Part shown: positions 35,782 through 44,727 of the stretch, in pieces
Numbering within the stretch: the first letter of the stretch is position 1
How the letters are laid out: each line of letters opens with the position of its first letter
Assembly (NCBI GenBank): GCA_000688775.2
Contig: CP007628.2
Coordinates: forward strand, 1,240,001 to 1,304,000
Direction: 5' to 3'
Length of the DNA stretch: 64,000 nt
From: Streptococcus sp. VT 162
GTDB taxonomy: Bacteria > Bacillota > Bacilli > Lactobacillales > Streptococcaceae
Made by a program: the position numbers and the translations under genes
The notes under the pieces: generated by a model
What the model was told of the DNA's origin: nothing
The model's input: only the letters and a program-made list of their open reading frames with translations
Databases searched by the model: none

Positions 35782-37161
35782 TTATTTTTCAGCTGTAAGT
35801 GCAGCCATTGTGATGTAATTGTATGGTTTGTTGAAATGTGGCAAGAAGAATAGGTCTGTCAAAGCCAATTTATCAATGGTTACATGCTCTTGGATAGCAA
35901 GTGAGAACATGTGGATTCCCATACTGATAGCAGCATCATGTGACACCATTTGTGCACCAAGGATTTCGCGGCTGTCTTTGTCAAAGACAATCTTGATGGC
36001 AACTTCGTGGTTGTCATGTTTGATAAATTCTGGTTTTTGAAGATCGTTAAAGCCAGTTTCAGTTGCATTATAGCCTGCAGCTTTGGCTTTTTCAAGAGTC
36101 AAACCAGTTGAAACCATGTGAAGACCGTAGATAGAGATACCGTTTGATCCTTGAACTCCGATTCCTTCCAATTCATGACCACAAGCGTTATAAGCACCAA
36201 CGATACCAGTACGTACAGCGTTAGAAGCAAGAGCGATGTAACTAGTGTCTTTACGAGCATTGTCATAAACAGTTGCACAGTCACCAACAGCGTATACACC
36301 TGGGATAGATGTTTCTTGTTTCTTATCTACAAGAAAAGCACCGTTACGGAAGAGTTCAATCTTACCATCAGCAAGAGCTGTGTTTGGACGGAAGCCAACA
36401 GCAAGAACCACCATATCTACATCAAATGTTTCTTTGTCTGTTACCAAGCGTTCAACTTTTCCATCACCTTGGATGGCTTTAACTGTTTGACCAAGAGCCA
36501 AGCGGATGTTGTGGTCTTCCAAGTTCTTCGCCATCATTTGGGTAAAGTCTTTGTCATAGTAGCCGTTCAAGACTGTGTCTACGATATCGACAAGCACCAC
36601 TTCTTTTCCAAGACGCTCAAAGGCTTCTGCAAGTTCAACACCGATGTAACCACCACCAACAACGGCAATGCGCTCAAGGTGTTTGCTCTTGTCTTCAAGT
36701 TTTTCAATAACTTCTTCAGCGTTTTGGTACAATTTAACAAATTGTACATTTTCAAGAGTCGCTTTGAATTCGCGGTTACCCTTAACGATTTCAACACCTT
36801 CGATTGGAGGCAAGATTGGAGTTGAACCAGTTGCAAAGATCAATTTATCATAAGACTCTTTGTGTTCTTTACCTTCAACTTCTGCAGTCACAACTTTGTT
36901 ATCGTAGTCAATTGAAAGAACTGGTGAGTTCATGTAAACTTTAGCACCTTTTGCTTCCAATTTTTCTTTATCAGAGTAGAAGAGACCTTCTGGGCCATCA
37001 ATTTGTTCCCCGATCCAAAGCGCCATTCCACAACCAAGGAATGAAATATTTGAGTTTTGGTCAAATACTACGATTTCGTTCTCATGTCCGAAGTTGTCCA
37101 ACATCGTATTAATACAAGCTGTACCAGCGTGGTTAGCACCAACTACAACGATTTTACTCAT
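35782..37161 (-). CDS. nox: NADH oxidase (water-forming)
   Basis: The 459-residue FAD enzyme reduces O2 to water with NADH, protecting the catalase-negative cell and regenerating NAD+. [12 protein letters not shown] binds FAD, the redox-active cysteine is in FLGCGMALW near residue 44, and [15 protein letters not shown] binds NADH. AAGGTAGG precedes the ATG. A cre site overlaps the -35 of its promoter. Confidence 0.95.
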   Translation of the reverse strand: MSKIVVVGANHAGTACINTMLDNFGHENEIVVFDQNSNISFLGCGMALWIGEQIDGPEGLFYSDKEKLEAKGAKVYMNSPVLSIDYDNKVVTAEVEGKEHKESYDKLIFATGSTPILPPIEGVEIVKGNREFKATLENVQFVKLYQNAEEVIEKLEDKSKHLERIAVVGGGYIGVELAEAFERLGKEVVLVDIVDTVLNGYYDKDFTQMMAKNLEDHNIRLALGQTVKAIQGDGKVERLVTDKETFDVDMVVLAVGFRPNTALADGKIELFRNGAFLVDKKQETSIPGVYAVGDCATVYDNARKDTSYIALASNAVRTGIVGAYNACGHELEGIGVQGSNGISIYGLHMVSTGLTLEKAKAAGYNATETGFNDLQKPEFIKHDNHEVAIKIVFDKDSREILGAQMVSHDAAISMGIHMFSLAIQEHVTIDKLALTDLFFLPHFNKPYNYITMAALTAEK

Positions 37162-37192
37162 AGAAAAATTCCTACCTTTAATTTTTGATTTA

Positions 37193-37227
37193 CCTTTCTA
37201 GTATATCATTTACTGTTAGCGTTTACA
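37193..37227 (-). promoter_or_regulatory. nox promoter with overlapping cre site
   Basis: On the minus strand, TTGTAA, 17 bp, TATACT (with TGA extension). The cre TGTAAACGCTAACA (37214-37227) fits TGNAANCGNNNNCA and covers the -35 hexamer, a position expected to repress. Confidence 0.7.
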
Positions 37228-37349
37228 AGGCATTTGCTCAGAATTCTCTTTTTTTCAGAAAAAAATACACTTAACATTGATAAATCTAATTTTTCTATCG
37301 TTTTCATATTAATTTTGAGCATATTTCTTGACTTTTTGTCAAAATTCAT

Positions 37350-37378
37350 TTGTGAAAACGCTGACTTTATGATATGCT
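37350..37378 (+). promoter_or_regulatory. apbE operon promoter with a cre-like site
   Basis: TTGTGA (37350-37355), 17 bp, TATGCT (37373-37378) with TGA extension. TGAAAACGCTGACT (37353-37366) differs from the cre consensus only at the last position and overlaps the -35, as at the divergent nox promoter. The 307-bp region between nox and apbE otherwise holds only A/T-rich sequence. Confidence 0.6.
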
Positions 37379-37468
37379 AGATACATGGAAAGAAAATGTA
37401 AGGGGTTTAATTTTTCTTTAACTACCTTATATTGAATGATTTCCTATAAAGAGAAAGGAGCTGGTAGC

Positions 37469-38398
37469 TTGCCTCTTCATTCACGTTCTGAACGGCTAAT
37501 GGGAACAACTATCACGATTTCATTAGTAGATGAACAGGCTGATTGCCTACTTCAAGGAGCCTTTGATTTGCTCAAGGAGCTCGAATATCGCTTCAACGCC
37601 AACAGTCAAGAATCCGAACTGATGGAAATCAACTACCAAGCTGGAATCGCACCTGTTAAGGTTCATCCTGACCTATTTGAACTGATTGCTCTTGGACTGG
37701 AGCATAGCCTAGCTCCATCTAGCCATCTCAATATCAGTATTGGTCCCTTGATTCAAACCTGGCGAATCGGATTTGCAGATGCACGGCTTCCAGACTCTAA
37801 AGAAATCGAAGCTGTCTTGCCTCTAGTTGACCCGCATTTTATCAAGTTGGATCCGACTAGCTCTACTGTCTTTTTAGAGAAGAAAGGAATGAAGCTTGAT
37901 TTAGGTTGTTTAGCTAAGGGCTATAGTGCAGATAAGGTTGCCCAGTATTTGAAAGAACACGGTGTCACCTCTGCCTTGATCAATCTCGGAGGAAATATCC
38001 TCACCATCGGTAATAACCAAGCCAAAGAAGGGAAAGCCTGGCAGATTGGGATTCAAGATCCGCGAAATCCTCGTGGCAATCATCTCCTAACTATCCCTGC
38101 TTCTAACAAATCCGTTGTCACTTCAGGTATCTATGAACGCCACCTGACAGTAGATGGAAAAGACTATCACCATATCTTTGATAGTGAGACAGGATTCCCT
38201 GTCGAAACCGATCTCGCTAGTCTAACGATTGTCTCTGATAAATCTGTTGATGGTGAGATATGGACAACGCGCCTTTTCGGAGAACGAAGCGCTTCTATCC
38301 TCTGGCAAGTCGAAAGTATAGATGGTATCGAAGCCATTCTCATCGACAAAGAGGGACGCCTTGCATGTTCTTCAGGCCTTCAAAATTGTATTATGTAA
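37469..38398 (+). CDS. apbE: ApbE-family FAD:protein FMN transferase without a signal peptide
   Basis: The 309-residue enzyme transfers FMN from FAD to a Ser or Thr of a target protein. MGTTITISL, DLGCLAKGYSADKVAQYL, SALINLGGNIL and the late DGEIWTTRLFGE segment are family blocks. Many ApbE proteins are lipoproteins, but this one starts directly with a soluble sequence and should be cytosolic. TTG 37469 has AAAGGAG at 8-nt spacing. An in-frame ATG at 37436 lacks a site. Two FMN-reductase genes follow at 18 and 17 bp, and the last carries candidate flavinylation motifs. Confidence 0.9.
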   Translation: MPLHSRSERLMGTTITISLVDEQADCLLQGAFDLLKELEYRFNANSQESELMEINYQAGIAPVKVHPDLFELIALGLEHSLAPSSHLNISIGPLIQTWRIGFADARLPDSKEIEAVLPLVDPHFIKLDPTSSTVFLEKKGMKLDLGCLAKGYSADKVAQYLKEHGVTSALINLGGNILTIGNNQAKEGKAWQIGIQDPRNPRGNHLLTIPASNKSVVTSGIYERHLTVDGKDYHHIFDSETGFPVETDLASLTIVSDKSVDGEIWTTRLFGERSASILWQVESIDGIEAILIDKEGRLACSSGLQNCIM

Positions 38399-38416
38399 AA
38401 AGAGAAAGGAAATCTC

Positions 38417-39022
38417 ATGCTAAAACTTATTGCCATTGTTGGAACGAACTCTAAACGTTCTACAAACCGCCAATTGCTCCAATACATGCAAAAACACTTT
38501 GCTGATAAAGCTGAAATTGAACTCGTTGAAATCAAGGATATCCCTGTTTTCAACAAACCAGCAGATAAGCAACTTCCAGCTGAAATTCTTGAGATTGCAG
38601 CTAAAATTGAAGAAGCTGATGGTGTGATTATCGGTACTCCTGAGTACGACCACTCTATCCCTGCAGTTTTGATGAGCGCTCTTGCTTGGCTATCTTACGG
38701 TATCTACCCACTTTTGAACAAACCAATCATGATCACTGGTGCTTCTTACGGTACACTTGGTTCATCTCGTGCCCAATTGCAACTTCGTCAAATCTTGAAT
38801 GCTCCTGAAATCAAGGCAAATGTTCTTCCAGATGAATTCTTGCTCTCACACTCTCTTCAAGCATTTAACCCAAGTGGTGACTTGGTTGACCTTGATGTCA
38901 TCAAGAAATTGGATGCCATCTTTGATGACTTCCGTATCTTTGTGAAGATTACTGAAAAATTGCGCAATGCGCAAGAATTGCTTCGCAAAGATGCAGAAGA
39001 ATTTGACTGGGAAAATTTGTAA
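38417..39022 (+). CDS. NADPH-dependent FMN reductase-like flavoprotein
   Basis: The 201-residue flavodoxin-fold protein has the FMN phosphate loop VGTNSKRSTNRQL, the GTPEYDHSIP loop and GASYGTLGSSRAQ. It is a soluble NAD(P)H:flavin or quinone reductase. GAAAGGAA precedes the ATG. It resembles the N-terminal half of the next gene product, so the pair arose by duplication. It lies between apbE and that gene in one operon. Confidence 0.88.
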   Translation: MLKLIAIVGTNSKRSTNRQLLQYMQKHFADKAEIELVEIKDIPVFNKPADKQLPAEILEIAAKIEEADGVIIGTPEYDHSIPAVLMSALAWLSYGIYPLLNKPIMITGASYGTLGSSRAQLQLRQILNAPEIKANVLPDEFLLSHSLQAFNPSGDLVDLDVIKKLDAIFDDFRIFVKITEKLRNAQELLRKDAEEFDWENL

Positions 39023-39039
39023 GATAGGAGACCGAAAGA

Positions 39040-40284
39040 ATGAAATTTGTTGGACTTGTTGGATCAAACTACGATCAATCATATAACCGCAAACTCTTGG
39101 AATTTATCCGTCGCAATTTCAAATTCAAATTTGAATTAGAAGTTCTTGAAATCGACGAAGTTCCAATGTTTAACCAAGACGAAAAATGGGATGAAAGTTT
39201 CCAATTGCGTTTCTTGTATAACAAGATTACACGTGCTGATGGTGTCATTATCGCCACTCCTGAGCACAACCACACTATCTCAGCTTCTCTCAAATCTGTA
39301 CTTGAATGGCTTTCATACGAAGTTCATCCATTTGAAAACAAGCCTGTTATGATTGTGGGTGCATCATACTATGACCAAGGAACATCACGTGCCCAAGTTC
39401 ACCTTCGTAAAATCCTTGATGCTCCAGGTGTCAATGCCTACACGCTTCCAGGTAACGAATTTCTTCTTGGCAAAGCTAAGGAAGCTTTTGATAACAACGG
39501 AAATATAACCAACGAAGGAACTGTTAAATTCCTTGAAACTTGCTTAGATAACTTTGTAAAATACGTAGGAGTCGTTTCGAAATTGAAAAAACCAAAACCA
39601 ATCGAACCAGAAGACTTGGATTGTGGAAAACCAATTGCTACAACCATTACAGAAGTTGATCCTGACGATCCAGAATGGGTAGAAAAAGTTGCAGCAATCA
39701 CTGGCGCTGTTTCTGGTGATACCTATGTCAAATTGGACCACGGTATCTTGACAGTTAATCAAATTGATATGTTCTTGAAAGCTATGCCATTTGAATTGAC
39801 ATACGCTGACGACAACAACCAATTCCTATACTACAACAACGCTCACCAAGATCCAGACACCATGTTTGCTAAACGTGTACCACCTCAATCAGGTAGCCGT
39901 ATGTCGACTGTTCATGGTTCTCTTCCACCAGCACGTATGAAGAACGTAGAGTGGGTTATCGGAACACTTCGCAACGGAAACCAAGAATACGTCCGTACGA
40001 TCGTTCCAGGTTCTCCTGCAGGTGTCATCAACACTCACAACTACCAAGCAATGTACTATCCTGATGGATCATACGCTGGTATCAATGAAATCGTCTTTAA
40101 CTTCCAACCATGGCTTGACTGGTACCTAAAAGAGACTGGTCAACGTTTGGTAGGTGGTAGCGGACCATTTGCTCCTGCTGCTGGAGGTCATGGAGACGCC
40201 GATGCTACTTCCGGCGCTTCTGATTCAGGTGATGCTGGAGGCCACGGTGGTGACGCTGACGCTACATCTGGCGCAAGCAACTAA
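39040..40284 (+). CDS. FMN reductase with PAS-like domain and two C-terminal flavinylation motifs
   Basis: The 414-residue protein has an NADPH-dependent FMN reductase domain (about 1-185, GSNYDQSYNRK and ATPEHNHTIS), a linker, and a PAS-like domain (about 235-365) similar to the C-terminal domain of DUF438 proteins. A Gly/His/Asp-rich tail follows. The tail contains DATSGAS twice (residues 388-394 and 407-413), which fits the ApbE acceptor motif DxxS/TGAT/S. The codons of the two copies differ, so the repeat is kept at protein level. Placement after apbE strongly suggests covalent FMN at one or both sites. Confidence 0.85.
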   Translation: MKFVGLVGSNYDQSYNRKLLEFIRRNFKFKFELEVLEIDEVPMFNQDEKWDESFQLRFLYNKITRADGVIIATPEHNHTISASLKSVLEWLSYEVHPFENKPVMIVGASYYDQGTSRAQVHLRKILDAPGVNAYTLPGNEFLLGKAKEAFDNNGNITNEGTVKFLETCLDNFVKYVGVVSKLKKPKPIEPEDLDCGKPIATTITEVDPDDPEWVEKVAAITGAVSGDTYVKLDHGILTVNQIDMFLKAMPFELTYADDNNQFLYYNNAHQDPDTMFAKRVPPQSGSRMSTVHGSLPPARMKNVEWVIGTLRNGNQEYVRTIVPGSPAGVINTHNYQAMYYPDGSYAGINEIVFNFQPWLDWYLKETGQRLVGGSGPFAPAAGGHGDADATSGASDSGDAGGHGGDADATSGASN

Positions 40285-40290
40285 GAAACC

Positions 40291-40319
40291 AAAAGGAGCC
40301 ATTTGGCTCCTTCTTTTTT
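40291..40319 (+). terminator. Terminator of the apbE operon
   Basis: AAGGAGCCA pairs with TGGCTCCTT around TT, followed by a T-rich tract. Confidence 0.85.
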
Positions 40320-40366
40320 ATTACAACAGAAAAGGGGAATGTAAATCATCTACACCCCCTTTCATT

Positions 40367-40624
40367 TTATGAGTTAGGATCATCTATACTACGGCCGTGC
40401 AAACCTTTTTCACGTTGTACCTGACGTAGTTTTTCTGGTGTGACGTCATTGCCTTCCTCGTCCACAATTTTGATTCCCTCGATGTGGTGACGAACAGATC
40501 GACGATAGCCTTCGATGTACTCCTCACGAAGTTTAGCTTGTTCCACTTTTTCAGCAGAAGTTAGGCCTTCTGTTTTTTTCTTTTTAGCAAGCTCATTGAT
40601 ACGAGCTATTTTTTTCGGATCCAT
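40367..40624 (-). CDS. DUF896 (UPF0291/YnzC-like) protein
   Basis: The 85-residue helical protein has the family opening [14 protein letters not shown] and a C-terminal [11 protein letters not shown]. The B. subtilis relative YnzC is part of the SOS-induced yneA-yneB-ynzC operon; function is not defined. AAAGGAG precedes the ATG. It is transcribed after glyS on the same strand. Confidence 0.88.
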   Translation of the reverse strand: MDPKKIARINELAKKKKTEGLTSAEKVEQAKLREEYIEGYRRSVRHHIEGIKIVDEEGNDVTPEKLRQVQREKGLHGRSIDDPNS

Positions 40625-40665
40625 TTCTTCTCCTTTGTGATAAGATACAGTTCGTTTGACTGAGT

Positions 40666-42702
40666 TTATTTGGTATTGATTTGGTTGAAACGAGCAAGTT
40701 TAGCTGCTTTCTTGGTTAATTGCGACAAGATAGCCAAGCGATTTTGTCGAACAGTCTGATCTTCAGCCATTACCATGGTATTTACAAAGAAAGCATCAAT
40801 AACTGGGCTAAGCGCAAAGAGTTGTTCTAATTGTTGACTTGCAGTTCCTGACAAAACGAGTGATTCTACGGCTTCTGACAAGGCTTTCTCTTCTTCATTC
40901 TCAAAGAGAGCAGAATCAACAGCATCAGATCCTTCGGCTTTCTCAGCCAAATTGAAAGCACGTGAGAGGGATTCGACAGATGGTTTGAAATCTTCTTTCT
41001 TGCTTGCTTCGACAAGAGCACTTGCTACTTCTAGCATATCTGCCACAACAAAGTTTGAACTTGCAAGAACTGCTTCCTTGATATCTTTTGGAGTAGAACC
41101 CATCATCTTATCAACACGAGCCTTGATAAAGTCCATAACCTCTGCTTTATTTTCATAAGTCAAGCTGTCAAATTTCAAAGTATAAAGGCTATCAATCAAC
41201 TCATCCATAGCAATGTGCCAACCAAAAGCATCCAAGATACGAACCACACCTTGCGTCGCACGACGAAGGGCATAAGGGTCGTTAGAACCTGATGGAATCA
41301 AACCTACTGAGAAGAAACTCAAAATCATATCCAATTTATCTGCAATGGCTAGAATGGCTCCAACCTTGCTCTCTGGAAGTTCGCCTTCGGCAGCTGTCGG
41401 CATGTAGTGTTCACGAATAGCAGCCGCAACTGCTGGAGTTTCTCCAGCAAGAAGAGCATATTTCTCACCCATAATACCTTGGAGTTCGTCAAATTCACCA
41501 ACCATCCCCGTCAACAAGTCAAACTTGTAAATGGCTGCTGCACGAGCTAGATCAACCGTTTCATCCACTGACAAACCAGCTTTTTCTGCCAAGAGAATGG
41601 CAATCTGCCCCGTACGAATCATATGTTCACGAAGAGAACCAATCTTTTCATGGAAAGTGACATTGTTTAATTTTTCAACAAGGTCAGAAATGACCAATTT
41701 TTGGTCTTCACGCCAGAAGAATTCTCCGTCCTCCAAGCGGGCTACCAAGACTTTTTCATTTCCCTTGATGACATTTTCCAAATGCTCTGCGTTTCCGTTA
41801 CGGACTGAAATGAAGTTTGGCAAGAGTTTACCGTCTTGATCACGAACAACGAAGTAACGTTGGTGTTCCTTCATCGAAGTCACCAAAACTTCTTCTGGAA
41901 CGTCAAGGTATTTGGCATCAAAACTTCCCATGAAGGCCGTTGGGTATTCAACCAAGTTCAAGACTTCATTCAACAAGTCAGTATCAATTTCGATGCGTAC
42001 ACCATGTTCAGCTTCGATTGCTTTTATTTGGTCAACAATCATTTGCTCACGTTCACGAGGATCCGCGATTACAAACTGAGCACGAAGGTCTTCTTCATAG
42101 CTCAATGCTGACTGAATCTTAGTTTCTTGTCCCAAGAAACGATGACCGCGACTCACACGATCGCCCTTGATATCAAGGAAATCCAAATCAAATTCTTCTT
42201 CATCTAAAAGAACTGTCAAAGTATGTACAGGGCGGATGTATTCAAAGGTGTTGTTAGCCCAGTGCATGCTGACAGGGAATGTCAGTGACTTCAAGACGTC
42301 TACTACACCTGGAACAATGGCTTCAACTGGTTGCCCCACTTCTTCCTTGATAACATAGACATATTCTTCACCCTTGATTTCACGGAATTCAATATCTTCA
42401 ACTGTCAATCCTTTTCCACGGACAAATCCTTGAGCTGCTTTGGTGAAGTTTCCATCACTATCCAAGGCAATTTTCTTTGCTGGACCCTTGAAATCTTCTG
42501 TCAAATCAGACTGTTTGTCTGCAAGTCCAGTCACACGAACAGCCAAACGACGTGGTGTTGAGAAAGTTTGAATGGCTTCAAAAGACAGGCGGTTTCCCTT
42601 GAGGAAGGCTGCCATTTTTTCACCTAGTTGTTTTTCACTTGGAGTTACTACGTAGGCTGGTAACTCTTCAAGACCGAGTTCTACTAATAAGTTTTTTGTC
42701 AT
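40666..42702 (-). CDS. glyS: Glycyl-tRNA synthetase beta subunit
   Basis: The 678-residue beta subunit of the alpha2beta2 bacterial GlyRS binds tRNA-Gly. It shows [13 protein letters not shown] at the N terminus, an HD-like region and a C-terminal anticodon-binding helical domain (about 560-670). It follows glyQ after an unusually long, structured 211-bp spacer. The start has only a weak site (CGGAG). Confidence 0.96.
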   Translation of the reverse strand: MTKNLLVELGLEELPAYVVTPSEKQLGEKMAAFLKGNRLSFEAIQTFSTPRRLAVRVTGLADKQSDLTEDFKGPAKKIALDSDGNFTKAAQGFVRGKGLTVEDIEFREIKGEEYVYVIKEEVGQPVEAIVPGVVDVLKSLTFPVSMHWANNTFEYIRPVHTLTVLLDEEEFDLDFLDIKGDRVSRGHRFLGQETKIQSALSYEEDLRAQFVIADPREREQMIVDQIKAIEAEHGVRIEIDTDLLNEVLNLVEYPTAFMGSFDAKYLDVPEEVLVTSMKEHQRYFVVRDQDGKLLPNFISVRNGNAEHLENVIKGNEKVLVARLEDGEFFWREDQKLVISDLVEKLNNVTFHEKIGSLREHMIRTGQIAILLAEKAGLSVDETVDLARAAAIYKFDLLTGMVGEFDELQGIMGEKYALLAGETPAVAAAIREHYMPTAAEGELPESKVGAILAIADKLDMILSFFSVGLIPSGSNDPYALRRATQGVVRILDAFGWHIAMDELIDSLYTLKFDSLTYENKAEVMDFIKARVDKMMGSTPKDIKEAVLASSNFVVADMLEVASALVEASKKEDFKPSVESLSRAFNLAEKAEGSDAVDSALFENEEEKALSEAVESLVLSGTASQQLEQLFALSPVIDAFFVNTMVMAEDQTVRQNRLAILSQLTKKAAKLARFNQINTK

Positions 42703-42913
42703 GTTTTTTCTCCGAAAAGTATCTTTTTATTTTCCAGTTTGCCTTATGTGATTGGCACGCAAGCAACCAACTTCGTTGTTTCATTGCTAAAATTGGAGCC
42801 GAAAGTCTCCAATTTTGCCTAGTATCCTTAGCTTCACTAAGGATACCTTCATCACTGCGGCAACTGGATCAAGGCTCACTCTGTTCGCCCATTTTCGTAA
42901 ACCGTCACTCTCT
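42703..42913 (-). other. Structured glyQ-glyS intergenic spacer
   Basis: The 211-bp spacer holds two strong hairpins: AAAATTGGAG with CTCCAATTTT (42789-42798 and 42807-42816) and GTATCCTTAG with CTAAGGATAC (42822-42831 and 42837-42846). I find no reading frame with a ribosome site. Neither hairpin is followed by a clear T run on the minus strand. It could be a processing site, a mobile-element remnant or a regulatory RNA. Confidence 0.55.
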
Positions 42914-43831
42914 TTATTCTGCGTCTTCTGCTAGGAGTTTAGCTCGTGTTGCTTCATCCAAAAGTGGGTAACCTAGGCGTTTGCGTTCTGCGACAAAGGT
43001 TTTAGCTACGACACGGGCTAAGTTACGGATACGGGCGATATAGCCTGCGCGCTCTGTTACAGATACGGCACCACGCGCATCAAGCAGGTTAAAGGTGTGT
43101 GAACATTTGAGAACATAGTCATAGGCAGGGTGAACCAAGCCCTCTTCCAAGGCACGACCAGCTTCTTTTTCGAACTTATCAAAGTTTTCCAGCAACATCT
43201 CTTGGTCCGAAATTTCAAATGAATATTTTGAATGCTCGTACTCAGGCTGGATAAAGATTTCTCCATATTTTACACCATCAGCCCACTCAATATCATAGAC
43301 AGAATCAACTTCTTGAATATAAGAAGCCAAGCGTTCCAAACCATAGGTAACTTCCGCAGTCACAGGGCCAGTCGCCAATCCACCAACTTGTTGGAAATAA
43401 GTGAACTGAGTGATTTCCATCCCATCAAGCCAAACTTCCCAACCGAGACCAGCTGAACCAGTCGATGGATTTTCCCAGTTATCTTCAACGAAGCGGATAT
43501 CGTGTTCCAATGGATTGATACCCAATTTTTCCAAAGACTCAAGGTAAAGTTCTTGGATATTTGATGGAGAAGGCTTCATAACCACTTGGAATTGGTGGTG
43601 TTGGTAAAGACGGTTAGGGTTTTCCCCATAACGACCGTCAGCAGGACGACGTGATGGCTCCACATAAGCCGCATTCCATGGCTCAGGCCCGATAGCACGA
43701 AGGAAAGTGTAAGGACTCATTGTCCCCGCACCTTTTTCATTATCATAAGCCTGCATGAGCATACAACCTTGGTCATTCCAAAATTGTTGCAAAGTCAAAA
43801 TAATTTCTTGAAATGTTAATTTCTTAGACAT
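42914..43831 (-). CDS. glyQ: Glycyl-tRNA synthetase alpha subunit
   Basis: The 305-residue catalytic subunit activates glycine. Class II motifs are visible ([22 protein letters not shown] region and the later GLERLASYI). The ATG follows AAAAGGAG. The same ribosome site and first seven codons occur again 173 bp upstream in front of a 25-codon ORF. Transcription likely comes from the T-box promoter at 44.6 kb through the GFA-domain gene. Confidence 0.96.
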   Translation of the reverse strand: MSKKLTFQEIILTLQQFWNDQGCMLMQAYDNEKGAGTMSPYTFLRAIGPEPWNAAYVEPSRRPADGRYGENPNRLYQHHQFQVVMKPSPSNIQELYLESLEKLGINPLEHDIRFVEDNWENPSTGSAGLGWEVWLDGMEITQFTYFQQVGGLATGPVTAEVTYGLERLASYIQEVDSVYDIEWADGVKYGEIFIQPEYEHSKYSFEISDQEMLLENFDKFEKEAGRALEEGLVHPAYDYVLKCSHTFNLLDARGAVSVTERAGYIARIRNLARVVAKTFVAERKRLGYPLLDEATRAKLLAEDAE

Positions 43832-43905
43832 TGAATACTCCTTTTTTATAAATTACTTGCGACACGAGTCTGCCTTGTCGATTATACGAGGCAAGACGAG
43901 TTAGT

Positions 43906-43982
43906 ACTGCGTCTAGCTCAGGCACTCTAGTGCTGAGCGTGGGGCAATCCGACTGTAAGGAGGTCTCTGCCACTGACGCAGT
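43906..43982 (-). other. Structured insert between the duplicated glyQ start and glyQ
   Basis: ACTGCGTC (43906-43913) can pair with GACGCAGT (43975-43982) and encloses a hairpin GCTCAG/CTGAGC with CAC/GTG inside (43916-43938). A further imperfect hairpin lies at 43871-43893. This looks like an inserted element or structured leader. Confidence 0.5.
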
Positions 43983-44004
43983 GGAAAGTCAATTTCTTAG
44001 ACAT
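43927..44004 (-). CDS. 25-codon upstream ORF duplicating the glyQ start
   Basis: AAAGGAG and ATG TCT AAG AAA TTG ACT TTC encode MSKKLTF, the same first seven residues as GlyQ, then run into unrelated codons (HCVSGRDLL...) and stop at 43927. The ribosome site and start region (about 43983-44015) are near-copies of 43815-43845. It is either a decoy start left by an insertion or a leader ORF. Confidence 0.5.
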   Translation of the reverse strand: MSKKLTFHCVSGRDLLTVGLPHAQH

Positions 44005-44039
44005 TGTTTACTCCTTTAATTTATATTATCTTTTTAGCT

Positions 44040-44411
44040 TTATTCATCAAGCAACCAAGAAAAAGCCGGATCCTGAAAAATATGACGTTTGGGAACAGTT
44101 TGTAAATTCTGATCGCATTCATCTATTGTACCTAATTTTAAAGCACAGACTTCTGGTATATTTTCTTGAGCAGTGAAAATTTGACTATGACAGTTCTGAC
44201 AGTAATAGCGTTGTTTTCCTGGAGATGAACTATAGGTAACCAACTGTTCTTTTCCATGCAATACTAGGTTTTTACTGCTAACTTTGGCATTCACTGTATA
44301 GGCAGACGCAGTTGCTTTCCGACAGAATGAGCAGTGGCAAAAAACTAATTCCGACAATTCCTCATCTAAAGTGTAGGTCACTGCTTTGCATAAACAAGAT
44401 CCTTTAAGCAT
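44040..44411 (-). CDS. GFA-domain (glutathione-dependent formaldehyde-activating-like) zinc protein
   Basis: The 123-residue protein has the GFA zinc ligands: CLC near residues 6-8, CHCSFC (about 25-30) and CQNC (about 71-74). Members bind zinc and sometimes small thiols; the reaction here is unknown. AAAGGAG precedes ATG 44411. It lies between the T-box leader and glyQ, so it is likely expressed with the glycyl-tRNA synthetase when charged tRNA-Gly is low. Confidence 0.85.
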   Translation of the reverse strand: MLKGSCLCKAVTYTLDEELSELVFCHCSFCRKATASAYTVNAKVSSKNLVLHGKEQLVTYSSSPGKQRYYCQNCHSQIFTAQENIPEVCALKLGTIDECDQNLQTVPKRHIFQDPAFSWLLDE

Positions 44412-44464
44412 TATGCTCCTTTCTACTTAGGCATTAGACGAAATTCAAAAAGAACCGAATTTCA

Positions 44465-44640
44465 ACACCCAAGCCTTGCGACTAGGGGCGTCTGAAACGC
44501 GGTTCCACCCTAATTTATTACTTCATTGTTTTTAAAAATACGACAGAAAGCGCCAGTTTCTTACCTTGTTCTACTTGGCTCCCACTATCCCAAGCTCGCT
44601 GAAGAACGCCATAAGACTTTCTTTCCTAGCTAGTATTATA
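44465..44640 (-). promoter_or_regulatory. T-box leader upstream of the GFA-glyQ-glyS genes
   Basis: The minus strand carries AGGGTGGAACCGCG (44498-44511), the T-box antiterminator sequence that pairs with the free NCCA end of uncharged tRNA. An upstream stem I region has the AGTAGAAC element and paired GAAAG/CTTTC bases. The terminator-like hairpin (44465-44491) has AGTC-GCAA-GGCT at its tip, but the T run after it is weak. Gene content suggests tRNA-Gly as the sensor ligand; the specifier codon could not be placed with certainty. Confidence 0.85.
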
Positions 44641-44663
44641 GCAGATTTTCTAGTTAGTGTAAA
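44635..44663 (-). promoter_or_regulatory. Promoter of the T-box transcript
   Basis: On the minus strand TTTACA (44658-44663), 17 bp, perfect TATAAT (44635-44640) with TGC extension. Confidence 0.8.
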
Positions 44664-44664
44664 C

Positions 44665-44702
44665 CAAAAATGAGTCTGAAAACAAAGTTCCAGACTCATT
44701 TA
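44665..44702 (-). terminator. Terminator of the S8 protease gene
   Basis: ATGAGTCTG pairs with CAGACTCAT around a 12-nt loop and is followed by TTTTTGG on the minus strand. Confidence 0.85.
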
Positions 44703-44727
44703 ATAGTAAAGCTTCAGAAAGTCCTGT

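Noticed and set aside
36151..36825. Open frame of 224 codons opposite nox
   Set aside because: Antisense shadow of the NADH oxidase gene; odd Phe/Cys/Val composition and no ribosome site.
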